NCBI GenBank assembly: GCA_001769805.1
Contig: MEPO01000035.1
Span: 16,868 to 80,867 of the forward strand
Direction: 5' to 3'
DNA: 64,000 nucleotides
Origin: Bdellovibrionales bacterium GWA1_52_35
GTDB lineage: Bacteria; Bdellovibrionota; UBA1018
Shown here: positions 18,638-26,350 of the stretch, piece after piece
Layout of the letters: each line of letters starts with the position of its first letter
How positions within the stretch are numbered: the stretch's first letter is position 1
Made by a program: the position numbers and the translations under genes
Notes under the pieces: model-generated
The model's database searches: none
What the model was told of the DNA's origin: nothing
What the model saw: the letters and a program-made list of their open reading frames with translations, nothing else

Positions 18638-20919
18638 AAGTCTGGGACCCCAAAAGCATTACTTTTAAACTGGCGCTGGCCATTTTCGGTACAGCGCTCT
18701 TTGTATTTGGAATTCTCTTTTTTATCAATTACGTCAAGACCCGCGAAATGATTCGCGCCAACGCGCTGGACAACGCCGCGCACGTTGCCGACGCCGCAGC
18801 CGCTCGAATCGAGAGTTCCCTGAGGGCCGTTGAAGAGCAGGCGCAGGCCCTCGCTTCGATTGCTCTGATGGAGCCGATTCAGGAGCCCAGAATTCGTCGA
18901 ATGTTAAAAAGCCTGGTTTCTCAGCCGGGTACGCCGGTTTATGGGATGGGGTTGTCCGCGCCTTCCCAAAAGGTCGCTCCGTATTACTACCGCGCTGCAG
19001 GCGGCGTTGCGTTCGCGGATCTGGCTTCACCCGATTACGATTACCGCAAATGGTCCTGGTATCAGGAGCCGAAGGCTCTGGGCACCCCGGTCTGGAGTGA
19101 GCCGTACTTTGATCGAGGCGCGGGCCAGGTGATGATGGCCACTTATTCGATCCCTCTCTACTCGACCCTCAGGGGAAAAAGAGAGTTCATCGGCGTGGTG
19201 TCGGCGGATATCGCGCTCGATTGGTTGGAAAGGCTGGTCACACCGCTTAATGTTTTTGACAAAGGATACGGGTATCTGATCAGCCGCAAGGGGACGTATG
19301 TTACGCACCCGATTAACGAGCGGGTTCTGAAGACCACGATTCTGGAAGTCGCCAAGGCCGAACCCACGCTTGCTTTGGTTGCTGAAAAGATGCTTGCCGG
19401 TGAATCAGGGTTTCTGCCGCACCAAAGCACCGTTACCGGAAAAAGAAGCCTGATCTATTTCATGTTGCTCAAGAGCTCGGGTTGGTCACTCGCGCTTGTG
19501 ATGCCAGAAGATGAGCTCTTGTCGGATCTCAGGCGTCTGAACCGGGTGAGCGCGATTTTGGTACTGTTTGGGATGGTGGCCCTGCTCCTTTTCATTGTTC
19601 TTGTTTTGGAGAAGTTCACCCGCCCTCTTCGCGCTCTCTCCGTTGCCGCCGATCGTATTGGCAAAGGCGAGTTCGATATGGCACTTCCAACCGTGCGGTC
19701 GCAAGACGAAGTGGGGCATCTGGCTCAGGATTTCGAAAAAATGCGTCAGTCTCTCAAATCCTATGTTCAGGATCTGGGACGCGAAACAGCGGCACGAGAA
19801 GGGATTGAGCGAGAGCTGAAAATCGCGCGCTCCATCCAGCGTGATATTCTGCCGTCACTTCCTAAAGAATGGGAGAAGATTCCCGAATTCAAGTTGGCGG
19901 CAATGGCCGAGCCCGCGAAAGAGGTAGGAGGGGATTTTTACGATTTCTTCATGCCCGATCCCGATCATCTGTTTTTCCTGATTGCCGACGTTTCAGGAAA
20001 AGGCGTCGCGGCAGCGCTTTTCATGGCAATGACCAAGACCTTGCTTCGGCATACTGCGATGACGACGCGCGATCCCGCTGAAGTGCTCAAGCGCGTGAAT
20101 ACCGAGATTGTCCGCGATAATCCGTCCTGTACGTTTGTCACGGTTTTTGCGGCCGTCTTGAATATTCGCGATGGGAATCTGGTCTACGCCAATGCCGGGC
20201 ATAACCCGCCGATTGTGGTTTCATCGAGGGGCACGCGGTATCTTGAGAGCGCGAAATCCCCCGCATGCGGAGTTTTCGAAGAGGCCACTTATCAGGCGCA
20301 CACCCTGAGGCTGAATGCCGGCGAGTCGCTACTCCTTTATACCGATGGAGTGACTGAGGCTGAGAACCCCAATCAAAAGATGTTCTCAGAAGAGAAATTG
20401 ACCGCCTGCCTGTCATATGAGGCGGATCCGGCGCAATCCATTGACCGGGTGCTTGCGGCTGTGCGCGTTTTTGTGAGTGGAACGCCGCCCAGTGATGATC
20501 TCACGCTCGTTGCTCTCCGATATCAGGGGGCGGGCGAAGTGCTGAAGCTTCGCAATCGGGTCGAGGAATTGCCCGCGCTTTATCGCACTATTGAGCGCTT
20601 CTGTAGCACTCACGGACTGCACGAAGAGTGCTCCGGCGAGATGTCGCTGGTTCTTGAAGAGGTCTTCACCAATGTCTGCAAGTACGCGGGTTCGGACCTC
20701 ACCGTAGAATTCACGCTCTCGACCAAAGATGGTTTCGTGGAGTGGAAGGTCGTGGATACGGGGATACCTTTTGACCCGGTCGAATACCCTCCGTTGAGCG
20801 ACTCCGAACTCACGGTCGGAGGGAAAGGGATTCACCTGATTCGCAGGGTGATGGATCGGCTTGAATACGAGCGTGCTGGCGATCGGAACGTTTTGATCGG
20901 CCGAAAACGAATGAAATGA
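18634..20919 (+). CDS. Membrane sensor phosphatase: Cache-HAMP-SpoIIE(RsbU)-HATPase(RsbW) fusion
   Basis: 761 residues from GTG 18634. TM1 (FKLALAIFGTALFVFGILFFIN) and TM2 (about 308-332) bracket a periplasmic Cache-like sensor domain; a HAMP linker (FTRPLRALSVAADRIGKGEF) leads to a PP2C/SpoIIE phosphatase with the metal-binding residues in VGGDFYDFF, IADVSGKGVAAALFMA, LLLYTDGVTEAEN and PSDDLTLVALR. The last 130 residues are an RsbW-type HATPase with intact N box (SLVLEEVFTNVCKYA), G1 (VVDTGIPFD) and GKGIHL. Phosphatase and kinase of a partner-switching circuit are thus in one chain, as in Mycobacterium tuberculosis Rv1364c. It would sense an extracytoplasmic ligand and set phosphorylation of the STAS protein encoded next. 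Confidence 0.93.
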   Translation: MKVWDPKSITFKLALAIFGTALFVFGILFFINYVKTREMIRANALDNAAHVADAAAARIESSLRAVEEQAQALASIALMEPIQEPRIRRMLKSLVSQPGTPVYGMGLSAPSQKVAPYYYRAAGGVAFADLASPDYDYRKWSWYQEPKALGTPVWSEPYFDRGAGQVMMATYSIPLYSTLRGKREFIGVVSADIALDWLERLVTPLNVFDKGYGYLISRKGTYVTHPINERVLKTTILEVAKAEPTLALVAEKMLAGESGFLPHQSTVTGKRSLIYFMLLKSSGWSLALVMPEDELLSDLRRLNRVSAILVLFGMVALLLFIVLVLEKFTRPLRALSVAADRIGKGEFDMALPTVRSQDEVGHLAQDFEKMRQSLKSYVQDLGRETAAREGIERELKIARSIQRDILPSLPKEWEKIPEFKLAAMAEPAKEVGGDFYDFFMPDPDHLFFLIADVSGKGVAAALFMAMTKTLLRHTAMTTRDPAEVLKRVNTEIVRDNPSCTFVTVFAAVLNIRDGNLVYANAGHNPPIVVSSRGTRYLESAKSPACGVFEEATYQAHTLRLNAGESLLLYTDGVTEAENPNQKMFSEEKLTACLSYEADPAQSIDRVLAAVRVFVSGTPPSDDLTLVALRYQGAGEVLKLRNRVEELPALYRTIERFCSTHGLHEECSGEMSLVLEEVFTNVCKYAGSDLTVEFTLSTKDGFVEWKVVDTGIPFDPVEYPPLSDSELTVGGKGIHLIRRVMDRLEYERAGDRNVLIGRKRMK

Positions 20920-20933
20920 GAGAGGGGCCAGTA

Positions 20934-21266
20934 ATGCAATTTACGGAAAAACAAGTGGGCGATGCGATGGTGATTTCACCTCAGGGGAGGCTCGATGCCA
21001 CTACCAGTCCCGGTTTTGAGCGCGCCGTTCTTGAGAAAGCCGCCTCCGTACAGCCTCATCTCGTGTTTGATCTGTCCGGTATTGAGTACTTAAGCAGTGC
21101 AGGTCTCAGGGTGTTTGCACTGGTACAAAAAAAGTGGAGTGCCGCTGGAAAGCGCGTCGTTTTATGTGCACCTCAGCCGCAGGTTCTGAAGGTCTTTGAT
21201 CTGGCAGGGTTCACGGGGTTCTTTCAGTTTGCCGGGAGCGTGCAGGAAGGATTGGGAGGCGAGTAA
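20934..21266 (+). CDS. STAS-domain anti-anti-sigma factor (RsbV/SpoIIAA-like)
   Basis: 110 residues from ATG 20934, chosen because AGAGGGG sits six bases upstream; an in-frame ATG at 20916 overlaps the sensor gene but lacks a site. LDATTSPGFE and the conserved LSGIEYLSSAGLRVFALVQKK include the Ser-Ser before AGLR, one of which is the phosphorylation target in this family. The protein would be phosphorylated by an HATPase kinase and dephosphorylated by the SpoIIE domain upstream. No sigma factor is encoded nearby, so the controlled partner is unknown. Last gene of the operon; the convergent gene begins seven bases further on. Confidence 0.93.
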   Translation: MQFTEKQVGDAMVISPQGRLDATTSPGFERAVLEKAASVQPHLVFDLSGIEYLSSAGLRVFALVQKKWSAAGKRVVLCAPQPQVLKVFDLAGFTGFFQFAGSVQEGLGGE

Positions 21267-21273
21267 ATGACGG

Positions 21274-21579
21274 TTAGGTCCGGCCAACAACAGTGCCGAT
21301 ACGCAATTCCTCGATGTCCAGCGTGCGAATTGTCAGATCTCGGACGATAAGTCTCCGAATCGCAATTCTTCCGATGACTATCGCTCCTATCGCTGCTGCG
21401 CCCAGGCTGAATGCTCCGATTGCTCTGGTGCCGCTCGCGAATGCGCCGGTTGCAAGTGCACCGATGGCCACACGTTTGAGCGCTGCTTGGCGGAGGAGTT
21501 TCCCAGTAAATTTGGAGAGCTTCATGGGCAGTGGGCGTTGCAAAGCTTGATCCTGTAGCTCGACACCGAGCATGTACAA
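21274..21579 (-). CDS. Small protein with a hydrophobic IGA-type five-residue repeat
   Basis: Up to 101 residues. The middle (about 37-95) is a run of short repeats of the form A-I-G-A/R-x (AIGALATGAFASG, AIGAFSLGAAAIGAIVIG, then RIAIRRLIVRDLTIRTLDIEELRIG) that shifts from hydrophobic to charged. This period-5/6 pattern suggests a stacked beta-solenoid or membrane-associated hairpin; similar hypothetical proteins occur in many bacteria without known function. ATG 21579 is the longest start; ATG 21525 (MKLSKFTGKL) is also possible, and neither has a clear ribosome-binding site. It lies six bases after the four-helix membrane protein gene, so the two probably form an operon. Confidence 0.65.
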   Translation of the reverse strand: MYMLGVELQDQALQRPLPMKLSKFTGKLLRQAALKRVAIGALATGAFASGTRAIGAFSLGAAAIGAIVIGRIAIRRLIVRDLTIRTLDIEELRIGTVVGRT

Positions 21580-21585
21580 TAATAA

Positions 21586-22014
21586 TTACAAGCGGCGGGC
21601 TTTGGCCGAGCCGGCCATCCATCCGACATAAGTGAGATAGAGTCCCATAACCATCATGAGCCCAAAACCCATCTGAACAGCAAGCATACTGGGCAACGCG
21701 CGCTCTGCTCCTTGCTGGATGAGCTGTGGTGCGGCCATGAGTACCGCACCGCGGAATGCCAAAAACCAACCGAAGAGTGAGATCATGATCGCGGCGGCAC
21801 TCGACCAGTATTGATGAAGCGCAATGATGATCAATCCGGCCATCAGTAAAAAACCGCCCGTCATCCAAGGAATGATACCGATTCCAAAGAAACTGGATAG
21901 GGTGTCTTGCATGGCCGGTAAGCGCACAATGATGATTGGCATGACGATAGTAATATACGGACCGATAACGCGCGCGAAAGCTCTTGTACGACCCTTGGTA
22001 TCAGATATTTGCAT
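21586..22014 (-). CDS. Small four-helix membrane protein
   Basis: 142 residues with about four hydrophobic helices (IGPYITIVMPIIIV, ITGGFLLMAGLIIIAL-like, IMISLFGWFLAFRG, GFGLMMVMGLYLTYVGWM). AAGGAAA lies eight bases upstream of ATG 22014. No family motif recognised. It is the last gene before the first copy of the island repeat, so it marks the edge of the conserved neighbourhood; gene 21274-21579 follows it. Confidence 0.75.
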   Translation of the reverse strand: MQISDTKGRTRAFARVIGPYITIVMPIIIVRLPAMQDTLSSFFGIGIIPWMTGGFLLMAGLIIIALHQYWSSAAAIMISLFGWFLAFRGAVLMAAPQLIQQGAERALPSMLAVQMGFGLMMVMGLYLTYVGWMAGSAKARRL

Positions 22015-22099
22015 TGTCTTGTTTCCTTTTTCGTCAGAACAGGCACTGTCGGGCCTGAGCGATTTGATGAGAGTTTTACATTAAAAAGTACAAAGGTAG

Positions 22100-22174
22100 C
22101 ATGACATTTCAGGATTAGAAATATTTCAGTCAACAATAAGAAAGCTGATCTGCGATATAGAGGGCTACTGAGCA
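22100..22174 (+). repeat. Island repeat copy A (3' 75 bp of the 107-bp unit)
   Basis: Begins CATGACATTTCAGGATTAG and ends TACTGAGC. It differs from copy C at one base over 75 bp but lacks the first 32 bp of the full unit. It lies between the last core-like gene and the Fic gene, at the left edge of the accessory region. Confidence 0.9.
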
Positions 22175-22274
22175 GCACCGAATCAGCTTAAAACCGTAGT
22201 GTTGCACTGGGTGGCTCGTCAATTCTGCAAGTTTTACTTCTGGTACTCCTTGCAAAAAGTTCACGTGTTACACT

Positions 22275-23831
22275 TTAGGTAACATTCAGTTTTGAAATTT
22301 CATTTTTCCAATAGTCCATTTCAGAAGCAATGAACTTTGAAAACTCATCGATTCTTCCCTGTGTGGAAGCCGTCTCGAGGGATGCCATATACCGAGCTCT
22401 CTCCGATGTCCTCACCACAGTCCAATTATATCCACCTGAAACTAGCATTAGGTTCATTAAAAACCGCCCAATACGGCCGTTGCCATCCATATAAGGATGA
22501 ATATATACGAATATGAAATGTCCCAAAACAGCTCGCACTGCCGGATCGGGCTCCGACATCAGTAACTGTTCAAGGGTGTCCATTGAATCGAGTACCGCGT
22601 CCTTGGGGGGCGGTACATGACGAGATCCTGAAATGTAAACTGGATGATTGCGGTAACCCGCGAGGTCGGATGCAGCAATTAGTCCGGCCTGAACTAGAGG
22701 AATAAATAATTCACGATACCACTTCTGTAAATCATTGGCGAACACTTTGCCCGGATTTTCTCCCTTGGTCGTCGTTATTACGCTTTCAAAAACAGAACGA
22801 AAAGCACCCAAATATCCTTTTGCTGCTAAAGCGTTCCTTTGCTCATTATCAGATTTTTCTGTATCAGGGTTCCAGGTGCCTTCCTTAATGTTAAGAATTA
22901 AATCCTCTGTTACCTGATACCCCTCAATAGAAAGTGAATGGTATGCATCCTGATTGTAAAGTTTTTCAATAATTCGAAGCGATTTTTGAGAGTCAGGATT
23001 CAAGGGTGGCTTCGGAAAATGTTCAATAACGACAGGTCGCATGCTTTCCCACATCGCCCTAATTCGTCCAGAATATGGCGAAGTCAATCGTTCGTAGTTT
23101 CCAAGATAGAGTGGGTGTTTATCGAACGGATCTTGTGGAGAAATGCTTAGTCCGGCGGCCGCCAAGTCTTGCATAACCTGATCAGCCCGTTTCTGATCGC
23201 CTAAACGCTGGTATGCACCAATAATGCGATTAGAGGCAGCCTGTGATTGGATAGTTAAAAGCACGCGCGATATTTCGGCTGCCGACGGAATTAGCTTCAA
23301 ACAAATTTCAGCATTCAAGCTGGAATTTTGAAAGTAGGTTGGAGTCGCACGACAAATAGACTCTGGTAGGGGGAAAAGATTTAATCCGTTTTTCTCCACA
23401 ATTGTTTCAGGAAAATTCTTTTCATCGCAATAAAGCATGAGTGATGTTGAATGCAAAAGCTCAATGGACTGATTTGACGGTTTTTTTGTCAGTACAATAA
23501 GCTGCTGAGAAATTATGTTTTGAGCAGCGTAAACATCCAGCGAAGACTCTGCCGACAAGCAGTACCCGTCACCAAAACGATCGGAGAGATATTGCCTTAT
23601 GAACTCCCAATAGTTGCTGTACCAAAGCGTGGTAGTCCCCGCTCCGGCAGGACTTGTAAGGAGGTACCAACCCCTCATTACCTCGGTCAGGAATGAGGCA
23701 CTAACAAGACGCTCTCGGACTCCGCGATCCAAATCTGCAGAGCGAACGACGCCACCCTTCGACACCTCTTTTGCTCGCTTAAGTGCATCAGCTAAGAGAT
23801 GATTCCTTCTGGTTATTAAGTCTTTGCTCAT
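22275..23831 (-). CDS. Fic-domain protein (class II) with a winged-helix-like N-terminus
   Basis: 518 residues from ATG 23831 (MSKDLITRRNHLL); ATG 23885 in frame would add 18 residues but has no ribosome-binding site. The Fic motif HPYMDGNGRIGRF near the C-terminus has the catalytic His and the anion-binding loop for AMP or other nucleotide-monophosphate transfer. HSLSIEGYQ upstream of it matches the inhibitory S/T-xxx-E-G/N helix, so activity is probably autoinhibited within the protein. The N-terminal 100 residues (RSADLDRGVRERLVSASFLTEVMRGWYLL) look like the DNA-binding start of AbiEi-type regulators, consistent with autoregulation at the four iterons just upstream. Target protein unknown. 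Confidence 0.9.
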   Translation of the reverse strand: MSKDLITRRNHLLADALKRAKEVSKGGVVRSADLDRGVRERLVSASFLTEVMRGWYLLTSPAGAGTTTLWYSNYWEFIRQYLSDRFGDGYCLSAESSLDVYAAQNIISQQLIVLTKKPSNQSIELLHSTSLMLYCDEKNFPETIVEKNGLNLFPLPESICRATPTYFQNSSLNAEICLKLIPSAAEISRVLLTIQSQAASNRIIGAYQRLGDQKRADQVMQDLAAAGLSISPQDPFDKHPLYLGNYERLTSPYSGRIRAMWESMRPVVIEHFPKPPLNPDSQKSLRIIEKLYNQDAYHSLSIEGYQVTEDLILNIKEGTWNPDTEKSDNEQRNALAAKGYLGAFRSVFESVITTTKGENPGKVFANDLQKWYRELFIPLVQAGLIAASDLAGYRNHPVYISGSRHVPPPKDAVLDSMDTLEQLLMSEPDPAVRAVLGHFIFVYIHPYMDGNGRIGRFLMNLMLVSGGYNWTVVRTSERARYMASLETASTQGRIDEFSKFIASEMDYWKNEISKLNVT

Positions 23832-23894
23832 GAATTCCCAATTGTTTCGACCGTTTGGCGATGCCTGCTGTCTTTGGTGTGTCATACTGAATTA

Positions 23895-23977
23895 CTAGAA
23901 AATAATGCATTAGATTACTAGAAATTAATGCTACAGTACACTAGAAAATAATGCAAGCATTTGCTAGAATTTAATGT
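23895..23977. promoter_or_regulatory. Four iterons with exact 23-bp spacing upstream of the Fic gene
   Basis: The 14-bp element CTAGAAAATAATGC starts at 23895, 23918 (CTAGAAATTAATGC), 23941 (same as the first) and 23964 (CTAGAATTTAATGT). Each start is 23 bp from the last. They lie between the Fic gene start and open intergenic DNA, so they are the likely operator and promoter region for that gene. Confidence 0.8.
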
Positions 23978-24040
23978 AAAGATTACTTGTGACGGCAAAC
24001 ATACGGGTCAATGTTAATTGTGATCTCAAATCGCGAGAAT

Positions 24041-24113
24041 CTGGTCTTTACCAGGCGAGTAAACTTACTTGATGGCCGGTCGTGTTTTGCCTGCCGCTTC
24101 TGGTAATCACCAG
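24041..24113. promoter_or_regulatory. Two similar dyads CTGGT-N4-ACCAG in a 400-bp intergenic gap
   Basis: Perfect five-base dyads at 24041-24054 (loop CTTT) and 24100-24113 (loop AATC), 59 bp apart. The gap from 23,986 to 24,391 otherwise holds only repeat copy B. They could be operator half-sites or short hairpins; no gene is close enough to assign them. Confidence 0.4.
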
Positions 24114-24321
24114 TCAATATTGGACGCTTCACGTAGTACTAATTTCTTTAGTAACTGGAACCGATCACATAGACCTTCTTTTTGACCAAGTCTAAGTGGC
24201 TAGTAACGAGCCGCGCTGACCTTTGGCTTTGACTCCTCCGTCTGGCTCGATACCGACACCCCACAAAATTGCTCCGCGATGAGACTACCGGGATCACTTG
24301 CGGCCAGGGACGGACGTCCTT

Positions 24322-24358
24322 GAAAGCTGATCTGCGATATAGAGGGGTGCTGAGCGGG
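24322..24358 (+). repeat. Island repeat copy B (3' 37 bp only)
   Basis: GAAAGCTGATCTGCGATAT through GGTGCTGAGCGGG matches the right end of the unit with one substitution. Identity stops abruptly at GAAAGCT, so the left two thirds are absent. Copies B and C also share a GGTTTG-like extension to the right. Confidence 0.75.
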
Positions 24359-24391
24359 CGGTTTGTGGCTGTCGATGGAGCTCAGAAGGAA

Positions 24392-25261
24392 TTAACGGAC
24401 CGAAATCCACCCAAGTTCTTTCAAGACCTCAGACAGAGTTTGTGCCGCTGGGAAGTAGGAGTGCATTGCGATACCCACGATCAGGAGTGTGGCAGTCGTG
24501 AGTGCAAAAGGTTTCCAACTCGATCGCGCGATAGCCTTAGCCCAGTTTCCTTGAATTCGTTTTCGCTTGAAGCGAATGAGTCCAAGAGAAAGCCCCATTT
24601 GAAGGGCTGCTTCAGCTAGGACCACGGGGGCGTCAACGATGAGGTAAGCGGCTGACCCGAGTACGGTGACAATAACCGTAATGAAGGCGATGAGACCAAT
24701 TATGGGAAGCATCTCGAAATCGATAGAGGCGGTTTCAAGGGCCGTGGAGCCCGCGCCTTCAGCACCTGCGGCGCCAGTCTCTGCGGCAGCTCCCAATTCG
24801 GTTGTCTCACCTAGACCAATTGATACAACCTGCGACTTGGTGTCCATCGCGTGGACTGTTTGACCCCAATCACCGGATGCGCCGCCCCCTCCGGATCTTC
24901 CGCCGGAGCCTTTGAATACCGAACTGACTGCATCGGCGGCCTTTGTCCCAGTAGAGGTCGCATGCCGGGCTCCTGAAAAGTCTGTTGGAATCCAGTCAAT
25001 GCAATCGAGTTTTCCGCTGGTTTGTGAGTTGGGAAAAATATACGCAAGCCAAAGTCGAACGAAACCAAAAAATGTTATGTACGCGAACGAGCAGCTGAGC
25101 AGGTAACGCCAGGCAGGCGTAGTTAACCCCAATTGGAGCAGGACAAGGTCAAGTAGGAATCCGCTCGCAGCAACGGCGAATAAGATCAGTCCCATGTGGA
25201 ACCGGACAAAAAATCGGCGAGCAAAGGCCTTCTTGAAACTTGTGGGGAGTTTGTGAGCCAT
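24392..25261 (-). CDS. Membrane protein with a glycine/alanine-rich central linker
   Basis: 289 residues. Two N-terminal helices (MGLILFAVAASGFLLDLVLL, YLLSCSFAYITFFGFVRLWLAYIF), a long low-complexity linker (FKGSGGRSGGGGASGDWG and ETGAAGAEGAGS), then two or three more helices (LPIIGLIAFITVIVTVLGSAAYLIV, PFALTTATLLIVGIAMHSYF). Proteins of this layout are common as uncharacterised ORFs in Proteobacteria. ATG 25261 (MAHKLPTSFKKAFARRFFVRFHM) gives a very basic N-terminus, facing the cytoplasm. Divergent from the HipT gene; no function assigned. Confidence 0.8.
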   Translation of the reverse strand: MAHKLPTSFKKAFARRFFVRFHMGLILFAVAASGFLLDLVLLQLGLTTPAWRYLLSCSFAYITFFGFVRLWLAYIFPNSQTSGKLDCIDWIPTDFSGARHATSTGTKAADAVSSVFKGSGGRSGGGGASGDWGQTVHAMDTKSQVVSIGLGETTELGAAAETGAAGAEGAGSTALETASIDFEMLPIIGLIAFITVIVTVLGSAAYLIVDAPVVLAEAALQMGLSLGLIRFKRKRIQGNWAKAIARSSWKPFALTTATLLIVGIAMHSYFPAAQTLSEVLKELGWISVR

Positions 25262-25362
25262 GGTTTTCTCCGTTTTTAGCGCAACCCATCATTCGTCTTT
25301 GGAGCTTATGTGCCTGTTTTTATAGAGATAGAATTTGTACCTATACGAAACAGATCGGTTGT

Positions 25363-25394
25363 GTTATCATAACATAACAGTTAGTAATTGTTAT
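25363..25394. promoter_or_regulatory. Operator-like palindromes upstream of the HipT gene
   Basis: GTTATCATAAC at 25363-25373 is a perfect 11-bp palindrome, followed by a second ATAAC at 25374-25378 and GTTATC at 25389-25394, just before ATG 25397. This is the expected place for binding of the HipB-type HTH domain encoded by the second gene. Confidence 0.6.
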
Positions 25395-25396
25395 CA

Positions 25397-26350
25397 ATGA
25401 GTAACGCAACACTAGTGAGAGGACTTATGCCCGGACGGTGCTTCAAATGTTTATTGCCGATAACAGAAGCAGACCCACAAAAATATGGGATACATCTACG
25501 CTGTTTTACCGCCTGGTTTGACGCTCAACCAACTGACGAATTTAATAGCTTCGTGCTGAGATCAAACAGCAAAGCGCCGGATAAGGAAACGGTCAACAGC
25601 GACACGTCCAGCTTTTTTCATGGCCAATATCGGAAGTACTCTGCGGCATTAGCGGGAAAGAATTACATTTTGAAAGTTAAGCAGGATGGCGCGCCGGAAC
25701 TTCCGGATGTTGAATTTATGTGTAATCAAATTGCTGAAAAATTGGGAATTCCAGTGGCCCGATATTATTGCATTGAGCTGGGCGATGAGCGCGCGTTTGT
25801 GACACAAAACTTTATCGATAAAAGTGAACATGCAAACCTGAGTCACATTCATACTCATCTGCCCGAAGGCAGAAAAGCGGATTGCGAAGCCCTTATCGAG
25901 GTGATTTCATCTGTCACCGAGCGATATATTGATATTGAAACATTTGTTCGTACTTGTTTGTTTGATAGTTTAATAGGCAACCATGATCGACATGGCAGAA
26001 ATCTTGGTTTTATTGTAACCCCGCGTGGATCTCGTCTTTCACCGATATACGACAACCCCTCCGTGCTTGGTATTCACCAGGGTTGGTGGCTGACCACCGA
26101 CTTTGCTCCGTCGGGACGGGTACCAACGAGCAAAAGCAAAGACCCATCAATGGTAGATTACGTTAAGGAGTTCGTTCGGCTCGGTTACGTCGAACAGGTT
26201 GAAGCGTTTGCCGCGATCGCAATAAAAGAAGTCATCCATCCCATTATAGACCGTTCATTCTGCTCAGAGGAAATGAAGACTGCGATGAAGAAGTTGATTG
26301 AAAAGCGCATAAAGGAGCTTCAGGATGCACTTGTCCAGAAATCCAGCTAA
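25397..26350 (+). CDS. HipA/HipT-like serine/threonine kinase toxin with N-terminal Zn-ribbon-like motif
   Basis: 317 residues from ATG 25397 (a TTG nine bases earlier is in frame). The start holds CFKC and HLRC, a CxxC/HxxC pair like the small zinc ribbon in some short HipA proteins. The C-terminal kinase core has FDSLIGNHDRHGRNLGFI (catalytic HDRH-x2-N) and SPIYDNPS (metal-binding Asp). It lacks the N-terminal subdomain 1 of E. coli HipA, as in HipT of the HipBST system, where that subdomain is a separate protein. HipT of E. coli phosphorylates tryptophanyl-tRNA synthetase; the target here is unknown. It overlaps the next gene by 26 bp, indicating coupled translation. Confidence 0.88.
   Translation: MSNATLVRGLMPGRCFKCLLPITEADPQKYGIHLRCFTAWFDAQPTDEFNSFVLRSNSKAPDKETVNSDTSSFFHGQYRKYSAALAGKNYILKVKQDGAPELPDVEFMCNQIAEKLGIPVARYYCIELGDERAFVTQNFIDKSEHANLSHIHTHLPEGRKADCEALIEVISSVTERYIDIETFVRTCLFDSLIGNHDRHGRNLGFIVTPRGSRLSPIYDNPSVLGIHQGWWLTTDFAPSGRVPTSKSKDPSMVDYVKEFVRLGYVEQVEAFAAIAIKEVIHPIIDRSFCSEEMKTAMKKLIEKRIKELQDALVQKSS

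Noticed and set aside
21224..21868. Minus-strand ORF of 214 residues
   Set aside because: It lies out of frame across two better-supported genes and has Cys/His/Arg-rich random composition.
24269..24619. Plus-strand ORF of 116 residues
   Set aside because: It runs through repeat copy B and antisense to the membrane-protein gene, with no homology-like features.
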